NCBI GenBank assembly: GCA_947456185.1
Contig: CANGPW010000021.1
Span: 1-36,183 of the forward strand
DNA length: 36,183 nucleotides
DNA from: Bacteroidota bacterium
Lineage (GTDB): Bacteria; Bacteroidota; Bacteroidia; UKL13-3
Direction of reading: 5' to 3'
Shown here: one piece after another, positions 1 to 9,753 of the stretch
Position numbering within the stretch: the first letter of the stretch is position 1
Layout: each line of letters opens with the position of its first letter
Program-made: the position numbers and the translations under genes
Notes under the pieces: model-generated
Told to the model about the DNA's origin: nothing
Seen by the model: only the letters and a program-made list of their open reading frames with translations
Database searches by the model: none

Positions 1-2046
1 ATAACTAAAAGTATTGTTTTCAAAACTTACTAAACCAAAAGCATTTTTACCTAAACCTTTTCCAAAGTTTGAAGCTACTTTGCCTTTTAATTTACCATAA
101 CCCATTGCCAAACCAATAGTTGAATTGGCTTGTCCTGGTTGAATCAAAATTGGTAAACCTTCTATTGTAGTTTTACCAGCTTTTAAAGTTACTACATCAC
201 CTTGTTTTAAGTTGAATTGATCAGCAGTTACTTTACCAATTGTTAAGTAATTATCCCAACATGCTTTACTAATAGGATCAGGCAATTCTTGTAACCAAGG
301 ATTGTTAGCATGTGTTCCATCGCCTAAACCAACTTTAGTGTACAGTTTAAGTTCAGTATTTTTTAAATTAGTAGTATAGTTTACTGTTGCTTTGTTAGCA
401 ATATCATTTGATAAAACTGCTGCAGACCTAGTGCTAGCCACTTTAGGTGAAGCAATAAAGAAACCGTCATGAAGTGCTTTATTCCAAGCTGTTTCACCAG
501 CCATTAAAATATTAGCTTCCCAATTTGATTTAATGTATGTGTAAACATCTGTGTTGTTACCTGCCCATTTCAATAAACTTTCTTGAACTTGGCGAGTAGA
601 AAATACATTCGTAATAGTTGGTTGTGTTAATCCAAAATATCCTAATTTAGGTTCTGAATCATTCCAACTTTCTAAATAATGATTATCTGGTGTTTGGTAT
701 TTACATAATTCACCCGTTTCATCGGTTGATGAATTGGTAGTTATAGTAGTTTTTACATTCTTTAATGCTTGTTTGAATTTATCAGCGTTATAATAACTGT
801 AAGCAGGATTTGTGTTATAGAATAAAACGGTATCTATAGCTCCTCTTTCCATTTCAGTAACAAATGCTTCAAAAGCTGCATCGTCACCACTTACTTGATT
901 TGAGTAATTATCTAAATCAATAGTTGTTCCAATATTTCCTAATAAACTATTGATACTAGCCACTAATAATTGATTATCGATATTATTAGAACCAGAAATT
1001 ACCAATGATTCACCTTTAGCCGCTAATAATTCTTTAGCTGTTAAATCAATTGAATTTAAAGCAATTTCGATAGTTGGAATTGAAAAAGTAGGTGCTCCAG
1101 TTGCAGTTGCAATTTTATTATATATACTTAATAATACTGCTCCTTCCATGGAAGGTTTAATAGGGAAACGGTAATCAGCATTTGAACCAGTAATTGATAA
1201 ATTACTTTCAAAATGCATGTGACGGCTCATTTTCTTATCTTCAGCTTTTCTGATTTTAGACCAACCTTTAGTAAATTCAACTGGAGAAATCCATGTTCCT
1301 AAAAAATCAGCACCAAAACTTACAATTACTTTTGCTTTTTCAAAGTTAAATGAAGGCACTACTGCTTTTCCAAATGCGCGTTTATTAGCTTCTATTAATG
1401 CAGCATATGAAATTGCTTCATATCCTACCACTTTAGTAGATGGATATTTAGCAGTAAATTCAGTAATAATTTTTTTGGTAGAAGGGCTAGTGTTAGTTCC
1501 ACTAACAATTCTAATATTTTTTGATGAAGCTAAAGCTTGTGAAATTTCTGTATCTACAGTAGCCCAAGTTGATTCATTATTATCTTTACGAGGCAATCTC
1601 AAACGTTCGTTATCATACAAACCTAAAAGACTTGCGTGACCAGTAGCACAAACACCACCTTTAAAAACTGGAGACTCAGCATTTCCTTCTATTTTTACAG
1701 GACGACCTTCTCTGGTTTTTACTAAAATACTACAGCCAGTTGAACATGCACCACAAGTAGTAGCATACCAATTTGGAATACCTGGAGTAATATTTTCAGG
1801 TTTAATAATGTATGGAATTGCATTTTTAACTGGAGTATTATTACAAGCTGCTAATGCAACAGCTGATATACTAAAGCCAAAATATTTCAAAAAATCACGT
1901 CTGTTTGATTGCATTTCACCATCAGAATCAGTTAATACTTCTTCCAAAGGAATTCCTTGTGCAAATTCATTCTTCTTATTAGCAACAAACTTTGGATCGT
2001 TGTTCAGTTCTTCTAAACCTTTCCAGTATTTATTTATATTTCCCAT
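1..2046 (-). CDS. actB: Alternative complex III subunit ActB, partial (C-terminal part beyond the left edge)
   Basis: The frame is open from the ATG at 2046 to the window edge, giving 682 codons without a stop, so the 3' part is missing. The N-terminus has a lysine-rich KYWKGLEEL segment, then a Tat-like RRDFLK motif before a hydrophobic stretch ending in AAC. This matches the variant Tat leader of Bacteroidota ActB proteins. It continues into a molybdopterin-oxidoreductase-type domain with a Cys motif CGACSTGC and a further Cys in GGVCATGH about 28 residues later. The visible end contains QPGQANSTIGLAMGYGK, typical of the end of this domain. In the family, ActB is a periplasmic subunit of the quinol:electron-acceptor oxidoreductase. 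Its second, ferredoxin-like half holds the well-characterised Fe-S clusters and would lie outside the window. It starts 56 bases after actA on the same strand, so the two are probably co-transcribed. Confident identification. Confidence 0.93.
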   Translation of the reverse strand, partial: MGNINKYWKGLEELNNDPKFVANKKNEFAQGIPLEEVLTDSDGEMQSNRRDFLKYFGFSISAVALAACNNTPVKNAIPYIIKPENITPGIPNWYATTCGACSTGCSILVKTREGRPVKIEGNAESPVFKGGVCATGHASLLGLYDNERLRLPRKDNNESTWATVDTEISQALASSKNIRIVSGTNTSPSTKKIITEFTAKYPSTKVVGYEAISYAALIEANKRAFGKAVVPSFNFEKAKVIVSFGADFLGTWISPVEFTKGWSKIRKAEDKKMSRHMHFESNLSITGSNADYRFPIKPSMEGAVLLSIYNKIATATGAPTFSIPTIEIALNSIDLTAKELLAAKGESLVISGSNNIDNQLLVASINSLLGNIGTTIDLDNYSNQVSGDDAAFEAFVTEMERGAIDTVLFYNTNPAYSYYNADKFKQALKNVKTTITTNSSTDETGELCKYQTPDNHYLESWNDSEPKLGYFGLTQPTITNVFSTRQVQESLLKWAGNNTDVYTYIKSNWEANILMAGETAWNKALHDGFFIASPKVASTRSAAVLSNDIANKATVNYTTNLKNTELKLYTKVGLGDGTHANNPWLQELPDPISKACWDNYLTIGKVTADQFNLKQGDVVTLKAGKTTIEGLPILIQPGQANSTIGLAMGYGKLKGKVASNFGKGLGKNAFGLVSFENNTFSY

Positions 2047-2102
2047 TTAATTTTTTTTCTTCTTTAAGTAATTTAAAAATTATTTCTGATCAATAGTTTG
2101 GA

Positions 2103-3359
2103 TTAATAATGGCATTTAGCACATTCCAATCCACCATTTTGAGCAACTGTAATAAAATCTTTGTTGCTAGCTTTTAAATCTTTGTGTAGTTTTTCGTAGT
2201 AATCATTGTTTGCAACGTCTACTTTAGCTTCACGGTGACAGTTAATACACCATCCCATTTGTAAACTGCGTTGCTGACTTACAACTTTCATAGTTTCTAT
2301 TGGACCATGGCAAGCCTGACATTCCACTTTACCAATTTTAACATGCTGTGCATGGTTAAAATAAGCATGGTCAGGTAAGTTATGAATTCTTACCCATTTA
2401 ATAGGTTGTTGTTTGAATCCAGCTATGTAGGTACCATTTTTTGAATCATAACCTACAGCATTATAAATTTTTTGAATTTCAGGTGAAACCTTACCATTGT
2501 ATTTTGCTTTTGCCTTAACATAAGCATGACAATTCATACATGTACTAGCAGAAGGTATTGATGCTTGTTTACCTTTATCAGCACTCGAATGACAATATTG
2601 GCAGTTAATTTTGTATTTGCCCGCATGTAATTCATGGGAGTAATTAATAGGTTGAACAGGCGCATATCCTTTTTGAACTCCTACTTTTGTTTGTCCGTAA
2701 TCATAACCATATAATCCTAAAACTACAGTTAGTAAAGCACCAACTGCTAAAGTTCCAACTACAGGATGTTTAACAAATAATTTAAAACGAGTAGATTTTT
2801 TATTTTGCTTCCAATGAATTTTTTTCTCTTCAGCTTCTTCAGGATATTTCTCTTCGTGAATTTTGTCTATTACTTTTCTGATTTTCATTAATATAAAAAT
2901 GATAATCAATAATACAATAGCAAAAATTAACAAACCAATTAGCAAACCTTCCGAATAGAAACCACCTTCAGCTTTTGCTGAACCAGTTGGTGTTCCATTT
3001 TCTACAGTTGTAGCAGCACCACCAGTTTTAATATAAGCCAAAATTGATTTGACTTGTTCATCTTTTAATTGAGGAAAAGCAGTCATTGCTGATTGGTTAT
3101 ACTCTTTGTAAAGTTTATTCGCATAAGCATCACCAGATTTTAAAACAGCAGATGAATTTTGTATCCACTTAATCAACCATGCTTCACTTTGGCGCTTATC
3201 AACGTCTTTTAAGGCTGGGCCTACAACTTTATCATTTATTGCATGACAAGAGGTACAATTAGCATTAAATAATTTTTCTCCTTCGGCTACATCAGCCATT
3301 GTTAACTTAGCTCCTAAAAAGAAAGCTGCTAGTAGAAATAGTAGTTTATTCAGTTTCAT
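2103..3359 (-). CDS. actA: Alternative complex III subunit ActA, hexaheme: monoheme cytochrome c fused to pentaheme domain
   Basis: A 418-residue membrane-bound cytochrome c of the quinol-oxidising alternative complex III. A signal peptide (about residues 1-22, cut near MADVAEG) is followed by a class I monoheme domain with CTSCH at 35-39 and a probable axial Met in SAMTAFP near 92. Two hydrophobic segments follow, at about 137-160 and 199-217. The C-terminal multiheme domain has five CxxCH sites: 253-257, 274-278, 347-351, 371-375 and 413-417. The last one lies at the extreme C-terminus. Six heme sites in all fit ActA with an extra N-terminal cytochrome c domain, a form I believe is usual in Bacteroidota. 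The gene precedes actB. It receives electrons from quinol and passes them within the complex towards a terminal oxidase. Start is ATG at 3359, required by the signal peptide. Confidence 0.93.
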   Translation of the reverse strand: MKLNKLLFLLAAFFLGAKLTMADVAEGEKLFNANCTSCHAINDKVVGPALKDVDKRQSEAWLIKWIQNSSAVLKSGDAYANKLYKEYNQSAMTAFPQLKDEQVKSILAYIKTGGAATTVENGTPTGSAKAEGGFYSEGLLIGLLIFAIVLLIIIFILMKIRKVIDKIHEEKYPEEAEEKKIHWKQNKKSTRFKLFVKHPVVGTLAVGALLTVVLGLYGYDYGQTKVGVQKGYAPVQPINYSHELHAGKYKINCQYCHSSADKGKQASIPSASTCMNCHAYVKAKAKYNGKVSPEIQKIYNAVGYDSKNGTYIAGFKQQPIKWVRIHNLPDHAYFNHAQHVKIGKVECQACHGPIETMKVVSQQRSLQMGWCINCHREAKVDVANNDYYEKLHKDLKASNKDFITVAQNGGLECAKCHY

Positions 3360-3382
3360 TTAATTTATTTACAAATTCTTTA

Positions 3383-3390
3383 CAAATCTA
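3383..3390 (-). promoter_or_regulatory. Putative -7 element of the actA-actB promoter
   Basis: Read on the minus strand this is TAGATTTG, a match to the Bacteroidota -7 consensus TAnnTTTG, 24 bases upstream of the actA ATG. I do not find a TTG at the expected 17-23 base spacing, so only half the promoter is supported. Confidence 0.35.
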
Positions 3391-3549
3391 TTGTTTATTG
3401 GTTATTTAGCCATACTGATTTAAATCAAGGGTAGCTTTTCCTCAATAATGGTGCGAATATAATTAGATTAATTTCGTGGGGAATACTGTTAATAAATAAA
3501 TATTATTTAGACAGATTCTAACTTAGGAATACTGAAAATGTAATGCTTT

Positions 3550-5517
3550 TTATTTCCCTAAAAGTTTTTCAACAGTAATTTCACTTAATTCTTGTCTGTT
3601 ATCAAGATGCTCATAAGGTGAGTTTTCACTAATAAATTCAGGTACTATCACCTTCATTTTAGCAACTATTGCATTTTGATTTTGTGAATTATAAATTTCG
3701 AACAAATTATAAATATCCTTTTTAACATTTTCAAAATTATAACTACGAACTTTTCCAATCATAATTTTTGAATGATGTGTTTGAATAGTATTTTCATTAT
3801 CATTTAATAATTCTTCAAATATTTTCTCTCCAGGTCTTAAACCAGTGTATATAATTTGTATGTCTTTTCCCAATGTTAAACCAGAAAGACGAATCATTTT
3901 TTTAGCCAAATCAATTATTTTAACTGACTTACCCATATCAAAAATAAATATTTCACCACCTTTACCCATATGTCCAGCTTCTAAAACTAACTGACAAGCT
4001 TCGGGAATGGTCATAAAGTAACGTGTAATTTCTGGATGTGTTACAGTAATAGGCCCACCTAATTCTATTTGCTTTTTAAATCTAGGTATTACAGATCCGC
4101 TAGAACCTAAAACATTTCCAAACCTTGTTGTAATAAATTTGGTTCCGTTGATATTATTTTCTTTATTGAAATTATTTAAAGATTGTACATATATTTCAGC
4201 AATACGCTTACTTGCTCCCATTACATTTGTTGGATTTACAGCTTTATCTGTACTTACCATCACAAATTTTTCTACTTTATACTCAATTGATAAATCAGCT
4301 AAAATCATTGTACCTTGTACATTCGTTTTTATTGCTTCAGATGGATTATTTTCAATTAATGGTACATGTTTATATGCAGCAGCATGATAGATAATTTCAG
4401 GTTGAAAGTGTTCAAAAATACTTTTCATTCTATCCTTATTTGTGATATTTGCTAAAACAATTTCTATATTTTTTTTATTGAAATTTTGAATGTTTTCATT
4501 GAGTTTAACATCTAATTGATACAAACTTTCTTCATTTGAATCTAATATAATAATTTTCTTTGTTTTAAATTTACAAAGTTGATTTACTATTTCACTACCA
4601 ATGGAACCAGCAGCACCTGTAACCATTACAATTTTACCCTTTAATTGTTTACCTATGGCATCTATATCTAATTCAATAATATCTCTTTGAATTAAATCTT
4701 CAATGTTTACAGTTTTTATTTGATTAAAACTAAGTTCTCCATTTATCCATTTCTCTATTGGTGGAACACTTTGTACATTAATATTATTAGTTAAACAAAG
4801 ATCAATAATTTCTTGTTTTCTGTTTTTACTTAAATTAATTTCACTAATGATTAAATTTTCAATACCATATTTCGAATTCAATGTATTTATTTCTTTATCA
4901 AAGTCATAAATCCTTATTCCTTCAATTGATTTACCTATCACATTACTTGAATCATCAAAAAAAGCAATAACTTTAATATTTAAACCTTTTTGTTGTTCTA
5001 ATTTTCTTTTGGTTACTATCCCTGATTCAGTGGCTCCAAATATTACATAATTTAATTCTAAACCATTATTTATATGTGTTGATTTTATATATAATAACTT
5101 TACAAAAACACGAAATGCACTTAAAAAAAATGCAGAAATAATAAAATCTAAAATAATAATTGAAAGTGGTATAATTGTATATCCTTCTATAAAAAAAGTT
5201 TTATAAAACATTGAAATAAAATACAATCCAATGCTACTGAAAATTGTAGTATAAAGTATATTCATCCCATCTTGCACACTTGTATGTCTTATTATTCCGG
5301 CATACAATTTATGGTATGACATGAAGATTGACTTAGTTAATAAAACAATTGGCAATGCAGTAATTATACTTATAAAAGTTACATTACTTACATGAAAACT
5401 ATATCGTAAAATAACTGCTAAAATAAAAGAAAAGGCACATATCCCTATATCAAATATAAAGATAACCCAACGGGGTATATTTGAACTAGTTGTAAATAAT
5501 ATATTTAAATATTTCAT
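3550..5517 (-). CDS. Membrane-anchored nucleoside-diphosphate-sugar 4,6-dehydratase, CapD/WbpM/FlaA1 family
   Basis: A 655-residue protein with the full-length CapD/WbpM layout. About four membrane segments fill residues 15-145, then comes a first Rossmann-like segment (YVIFGATESG, 157-166), then the catalytic short-chain dehydrogenase domain. The NAD(P)-binding motif TGAAGSIGSE is at 300-309. HAAAYKHVP is at 378-386, and the active-site region VSTDKAVNPTNVMGASK ends at K437. Members dehydrate UDP-GlcNAc or related sugars at the inner face of the cytoplasmic membrane to make deoxy/amino sugars for capsule, O-antigen or protein glycans. A good promoter lies directly upstream (5537-5565), and 150 bases or more separate it from neighbours, so it is probably transcribed alone. 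There is no surrounding glycan locus, so the end product cannot be named. Start is ATG at 5517. Confidence 0.9.
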   Translation of the reverse strand: MKYLNILFTTSSNIPRWVIFIFDIGICAFSFILAVILRYSFHVSNVTFISIITALPIVLLTKSIFMSYHKLYAGIIRHTSVQDGMNILYTTIFSSIGLYFISMFYKTFFIEGYTIIPLSIIILDFIISAFFLSAFRVFVKLLYIKSTHINNGLELNYVIFGATESGIVTKRKLEQQKGLNIKVIAFFDDSSNVIGKSIEGIRIYDFDKEINTLNSKYGIENLIISEINLSKNRKQEIIDLCLTNNINVQSVPPIEKWINGELSFNQIKTVNIEDLIQRDIIELDIDAIGKQLKGKIVMVTGAAGSIGSEIVNQLCKFKTKKIIILDSNEESLYQLDVKLNENIQNFNKKNIEIVLANITNKDRMKSIFEHFQPEIIYHAAAYKHVPLIENNPSEAIKTNVQGTMILADLSIEYKVEKFVMVSTDKAVNPTNVMGASKRIAEIYVQSLNNFNKENNINGTKFITTRFGNVLGSSGSVIPRFKKQIELGGPITVTHPEITRYFMTIPEACQLVLEAGHMGKGGEIFIFDMGKSVKIIDLAKKMIRLSGLTLGKDIQIIYTGLRPGEKIFEELLNDNENTIQTHHSKIMIGKVRSYNFENVKKDIYNLFEIYNSQNQNAIVAKMKVIVPEFISENSPYEHLDNRQELSEITVEKLLGK

Positions 5518-5536
5518 ATTGAATTTAACTTCAATG

Positions 5537-5565
5537 CAAATATATTATTTTTTATAAGAATACAA
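5537..5565 (-). promoter_or_regulatory. Bacteroidota-type promoter of the capD-like gene
   Basis: On the minus strand, TTG (5565-5563), an 18-base spacer, and TATATTTG (5544-5537) match the phylum consensus (TTG, 17-23 bases, TAnnTTTG). The -7 element ends 19 bases before the ATG, so a short leader is expected. Confidence 0.65.
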
Positions 5566-5679
5566 CAGGCTATTAAAATTAAACTATTTAAAAAATCAAT
5601 CTCAATAATTTATATAATTTTAAGTTGTTTGAATTTGTTTTTTTTTAAATATAGCAAGTATTACTTAATATAAATAATG

Positions 5680-6552
5680 CTAATGATCATATTTATTTTT
5701 AAAAAAAGGATAGCTAAATACACACAGTAGTATAATAATAGCTCCAATATAAAATTGTTTTGACATTATTTCAGTTTGCCCGAATAATAATACAGAAAAT
5801 AAAACACCATAAACGGGTTCTAAATTATTAGTTATTATTACAGTAAAAGGCGAGAAATATTTCATTATTTCAACACTTAATGTAAATGCTAAAGTTGTAC
5901 ATAAAATACTTAAAATTAAAAGCCAAATAAAATCGTAGTTATTAAATGAAGTTAAGTAAAAATGGTTCTCATTTAATAATAATTTTATGAAAACAATAAA
6001 TACTAAAGCCCCTATAAACTCAACAAATGTAATATAAGAACTATTGTGTTTCAAAATTAATTTTCCATTATAAATCCCAAAAAATGCACCAGTAAATGCA
6101 GCTAAAATACCATACATTATTCCTTCAGTTGTTCCTGATTCAAATTGTAAAATAATAGCTAATCCAATTAATATAATAACGCCATAAAATGCATCACCCC
6201 AAAAGAACTTTTTTTTCAGTAATATAGGTTGCATAACTGAACCAAATAATGTCATGGTGCTAAAACCTGCCATTGCTATTGAAACATTAGATACTTTTAT
6301 GGCATGGTAAAAAAAATACCAATGGGCACCAACTAAAATTCCCATTATAAAAATTACAATCGTTTCTTTAATTGATAAATCAAATTTAAACTTTTTATAA
6401 ATAATAAAAACAGCTAAACTTAAACTTGCAAAAATTAATCGCCAAAAAACTAAATCGAGCGCAGGTAATGAAATTAATTTACCTAAAACTGGAGTAAAAC
6501 CCCATAGTAAAACAATAAAATGTAATTGAAGGTATTTATTTTTATTTAACAA
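5680..6552 (-). CDS. EamA/DMT-family transporter (10 membrane segments)
   Basis: A 290-residue, very hydrophobic protein with the two EamA repeats of the drug/metabolite transporter superfamily. The first repeat begins at HFIVLLWGFTPVLGKLI with FWRLIFASLSLA after it. The second begins near GILAAFTGAFFGIYNGKLI and ends with a typical NNLEPVYGVLFSVLLFGQ segment at about 241-258. Members export amino acids or other small metabolites across the inner membrane; the substrate cannot be read from sequence. No ATG exists near the N-terminus. The only usable start is TTG at 6552, seven bases after the stop of the LptF/G-like gene, so translation is probably coupled to that gene. The C-terminus is short and charged (FKNKYDH). 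Confidence 0.87.
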   Translation of the reverse strand: MLNKNKYLQLHFIVLLWGFTPVLGKLISLPALDLVFWRLIFASLSLAVFIIYKKFKFDLSIKETIVIFIMGILVGAHWYFFYHAIKVSNVSIAMAGFSTMTLFGSVMQPILLKKKFFWGDAFYGVIILIGLAIILQFESGTTEGIMYGILAAFTGAFFGIYNGKLILKHNSSYITFVEFIGALVFIVFIKLLLNENHFYLTSFNNYDFIWLLILSILCTTLAFTLSVEIMKYFSPFTVIITNNLEPVYGVLFSVLLFGQTEIMSKQFYIGAIIILLCVFSYPFFKNKYDH

Positions 6553-6559
6553 GATAGTT

Positions 6560-7660
6560 TTATTTAGGAGCAGTTTTCAATAGAAATAACGCAATTACCA
6601 GAAAAAATGCTGGTGGTATCCAAACTGCTAATACTGGAGATATTACTGCGGTATAACCCATTACACTAAATATTTGTATCAAAAATAAATAAGAAATTGT
6701 TAATCCAAATCCTAAAGCTATATGTGCTCCTGTTCCTCCCCTACTTTTTTTACTTGAAACTGCAACCGCTAATATTGTTAAAATAAAAAATGATGTGGGT
6801 ACTGCTACTCGTTTATATAATTCTACATAAAATTTATGAACTGGAGCTCCTTTACTTTTTTCTTTTCTTATGTATTCGTTTAACTCAGGATTGGTCATAC
6901 TTGTAACATAATTGGCTTTTAAAACAAACTCATCTGGTTTAATATTTAATAGTGTATCCAATTTTGATAATTTAATTAATGGTTCATCATCGCCTATAAA
7001 CAAGCGCTGTTGAACATTTTCTAAAGTCCAGTTTTTATTAACTTTATTCCATACTATTCTGGTAGCAAAAATTCTATTGTAGATTTTATTGTTTTTAAAT
7101 CCTTCAATGGTACAATTATAACCTACGCTGTCTGTATAGTTATATGATTCCATGTGAATTACAGTAGAATCGTTTAACATTGAATAAATATTATTATTTT
7201 GAGTAATAACCTTTTCATGTATATAATTATCTTCAAATTTTAATCTATGTTGATCGGCAATTGGCATTAAATGCATATTTGCTACTAAAAACAAAACAAA
7301 CAAAATAAATGACGATAACATATATGGTTTTAAAAATCGGTAGTATGGGGCGCCACTATTTAAAATAGCGATAATTTCGGTATTTTGAGATAGTTTTGAA
7401 TTAAAAAAAATGGTTGACAAAAACAAGAAAATTGGACTCAGTAAACCTAAAAAATAAGGTATAAACCATAAATAATATTCGAAAATCAATACATATAAAG
7501 ATGGTTTATGTTTAATAAAGTCATCCATTTTTTCTGAAATATCAACAAAAATTGCAATGAGCGAAAAAAGCAAAACACAGAAAAAAAATGTTGAAATATA
7601 TTTCCTCATAATGTATCTATCAATTATGCCTAAACCTAAAATTTCGTAAATTTTTTTCAT
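6560..7660 (-). CDS. LptF/LptG-family lipopolysaccharide export permease
   Basis: A 366-residue inner-membrane permease of the YjgP/YjgQ family, which with LptB extracts LPS from the inner membrane and hands it to the periplasmic bridge. The N-terminal half has the family pattern: IIDRYIMRKYISTFFF, a membrane segment, FIKHKPSLYVLIFEYYLW, then the coupling region NTEIIAILNSGAPYYRFLKP at about 93-112. A periplasmic beta-jellyroll-type segment (about 130-270) and three C-terminal membrane helices follow. No lptB lies nearby, as usual when these genes are dispersed. It could be the LptF or LptG paralogue; I cannot tell which. It is followed after seven bases by the EamA gene. Start is ATG at 7660. 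Confidence 0.88.
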   Translation of the reverse strand: MKKIYEILGLGIIDRYIMRKYISTFFFCVLLFSLIAIFVDISEKMDDFIKHKPSLYVLIFEYYLWFIPYFLGLLSPIFLFLSTIFFNSKLSQNTEIIAILNSGAPYYRFLKPYMLSSFILFVLFLVANMHLMPIADQHRLKFEDNYIHEKVITQNNNIYSMLNDSTVIHMESYNYTDSVGYNCTIEGFKNNKIYNRIFATRIVWNKVNKNWTLENVQQRLFIGDDEPLIKLSKLDTLLNIKPDEFVLKANYVTSMTNPELNEYIRKEKSKGAPVHKFYVELYKRVAVPTSFFILTILAVAVSSKKSRGGTGAHIALGFGLTISYLFLIQIFSVMGYTAVISPVLAVWIPPAFFLVIALFLLKTAPK

Positions 7661-7734
7661 TTAAAATAATGTGGCAAAGTAAAGCTTTATTTAGTTTGAA
7701 AAAATAATGCCATAATTTGTAAATAAACAATTTG

Positions 7735-8508
7735 CTAACTTAAAGCAGCTTCGTGAATCATTTTATTGGCAGTTTCTTTACCTAAATAACTATCAATTAG
7801 CTTGTGTACAAAATATAAAAAAGGAATCATGATCCATGCAACTATAAATTTATAAATATAATTTACAATGGCAATGGCGAATACTTGACTAAGCGGCCAT
7901 TGATCGGGTGTATTTAATTTACCAATATAAAAAGCAATAAATAAAACCACAAAACTATCTACTAATTGCGAAACTAATGTACTTATAGTAGCCCGTAACC
8001 ACAAATGTTTATCGCCAGTAATATTTCTAATAGCGTGAAATACTTTTACATCCAATATTTGTCCAATTAAAAATGCAGCCAATGAACCAATAATGATCCA
8101 AAGTCCTTGTCCAAAAACATTGTTATATGCCAAATTCATATCTAATGTTCCGTTTGCCAAAGTTTTTACATTCCAAAAATCAGCACCTTTTGCATTCATG
8201 GCAAAATAGATGGCTATAAAGGAATATGATATTAATGCAGCAGCAATATAACTGTATAATTTTACCGCCTTTTTTCCAAAATATTCATTAATAATATCTG
8301 TCATTACAAATACTAAGGGCCAAAGAATTACTCCAGCAGTTAAGTTAAATGAAAGATTATATGTTCCAATTAAAATATTAGCTGGATTGAAACCTAAAGT
8401 TCCTTCTAATGAAAATATTTTTACTCCAATAAACTCAGCTATTATTGCATTAGCAATAAAAAATGAGCCTAAAACTAAAAACAAAATGTTACGTTTTGAT
8501 TCCTTCAT
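7735..8508 (-). CDS. Queuosine precursor transporter, YhhQ/VUT family
   Basis: A 257-residue membrane protein of the COG1738/YhhQ family, which imports 7-deazaguanine precursors (preQ0 or preQ1) for tRNA queuosine. The family signature VMTDIINEYFGKKAVKLY lies at about 68-85, after the first hydrophobic block. A second recognisable block is AAFLIGQILDVKVFHAIRN, followed by LWLRATISTLVSQLVDSFVVLFIAFYIG with the conserved Arg, Ser, Gln and Asp. About six membrane segments are expected. The gene sits 74 bases upstream of the LptF/G gene on the same strand; no queuosine enzymes are nearby. Start is ATG at 8508. Confidence 0.9.
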   Translation of the reverse strand: MKESKRNILFLVLGSFFIANAIIAEFIGVKIFSLEGTLGFNPANILIGTYNLSFNLTAGVILWPLVFVMTDIINEYFGKKAVKLYSYIAAALISYSFIAIYFAMNAKGADFWNVKTLANGTLDMNLAYNNVFGQGLWIIIGSLAAFLIGQILDVKVFHAIRNITGDKHLWLRATISTLVSQLVDSFVVLFIAFYIGKLNTPDQWPLSQVFAIAIVNYIYKFIVAWIMIPFLYFVHKLIDSYLGKETANKMIHEAALS

Positions 8509-8558
8509 GTAATATTAACTTTGAAATGAGAAACTTGTTTTATTTGAATAATAAAAAA

Positions 8559-9683
8559 CTAAAAACCAACCTCAAATAATCCTTCATCGGAATATTTTAA
8601 TATATGTAAATAAGAGTTTTGTAATCCCGCAGTATTGTTTTTTTCTTTTAACAAATACCTATTTGACATAAGCGAGAAAGGAGCAATTTTGTTTAAATCT
8701 TTAAAACTTCCATTAGTTTGAGCAAAAGTTGAAATAGTAGTTATAAATTGATCATAGCCAACAAAGGCAAATTCATTGGGTTCTGTTTCATAATAATTTC
8801 TATACGTTTCAATGAATTTTTTTGTCAACAAATTCGAATAATCAATATAAAAGGGTGAAATAATATGCAAATTACATTTAAGCCAATATTCAGTATTAAT
8901 AATATTAAAATCTAATATTTTTCTTAATCCAAATGTGTTCATTTTAAAGGTATTGCTGGTATCTGCAATCATTTTTAAAGCAGCATTTATTTGGTTTTCA
9001 TCATCGCTTGCAATAAAAATAAAATTATCGTTTTCCTTACTTAAATTTTTATAAATATCGGTCACTTTTGCTAAATCAATTTGCTTCACTTTTAAAGGAA
9101 ATTCTGGTTTAACTATTTGCTTTAAATAGTTTGCCAATGATTTGTCGGATGCGTCTTTTCCGACTAAAATTATCAAATTTCCAATAGCAGATTTTTTGAT
9201 TAAGTAATTAACAAAGTAATCTGCATAATAAGTTAAATCAGGATAAGCCGAAATTGCTTTTTCATCATTTATTTTTGTTTTAGTAAAAGTAAATAGCGGT
9301 GAAAGATGAAATGCATTTTTTTTATTCTTGAAATGTTGCATCATTAATTGACCTTCTTTAATAACAGGACCTATAATAAAATCAGCATTTTGAACAGCAT
9401 CATTGTTCAATATTTTCTTAAACTTGATGGTATCTCTTTCTGTATCAAAAACAGTAATTTCAATGTTATAGCCTGCGTTTTTTAAACTATCAGTTGCAAT
9501 TAATAATCCTTGATAATATTCTCTACAAGCATTTCCTAATTCAGCATTTTTATGGTTTGGATTTTGGTTTATTTCCTCGGCACAATAAGGCATGAGCAAA
9601 GCAATTTTTATTACATTTTTTGTTTGAGCAAATGATTGAAAATAAAGTAAAAATAAACTAATTATTAAATATATTTTTTTCAT
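8559..9683 (-). CDS. Secreted periplasmic-binding-protein-like (type I) protein
   Basis: A 374-residue secreted protein with a clear signal peptide (MKKIYLIISLFLLYFQSFAQ, probable cut after AQ). The mature part resembles the type I periplasmic-binding fold of branched-chain amino-acid receptors. It begins IKIALLMPYC, then YYQGLLIATDSLKNAGYNIEI, VFDTERD, and ADFIIGPVIKEGQ near 104-117. The second lobe shows NLIILVGKDASD and FIFIASDDENQINAALKMI, and the end contains EFAFVGYDQFITTI. No permease or ATPase gene is adjacent, so it may be a stand-alone receptor or a cell-wall-related protein of the LpoA/LppC kind rather than a transporter component. Related Bacteroidota proteins often carry LysM domains; I see none here. 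It lies 50 bases upstream of the yhhQ-like gene on the same strand. Confidence 0.72.
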   Translation of the reverse strand: MKKIYLIISLFLLYFQSFAQTKNVIKIALLMPYCAEEINQNPNHKNAELGNACREYYQGLLIATDSLKNAGYNIEITVFDTERDTIKFKKILNNDAVQNADFIIGPVIKEGQLMMQHFKNKKNAFHLSPLFTFTKTKINDEKAISAYPDLTYYADYFVNYLIKKSAIGNLIILVGKDASDKSLANYLKQIVKPEFPLKVKQIDLAKVTDIYKNLSKENDNFIFIASDDENQINAALKMIADTSNTFKMNTFGLRKILDFNIINTEYWLKCNLHIISPFYIDYSNLLTKKFIETYRNYYETEPNEFAFVGYDQFITTISTFAQTNGSFKDLNKIAPFSLMSNRYLLKEKNNTAGLQNSYLHILKYSDEGLFEVGF

Positions 9684-9753
9684 TGTTTATGGTTGAAAAG
9701 TTCGAAGATAGATAAGTTATATGAGTTAAATACCCGCTACTATTAGTTTAATG

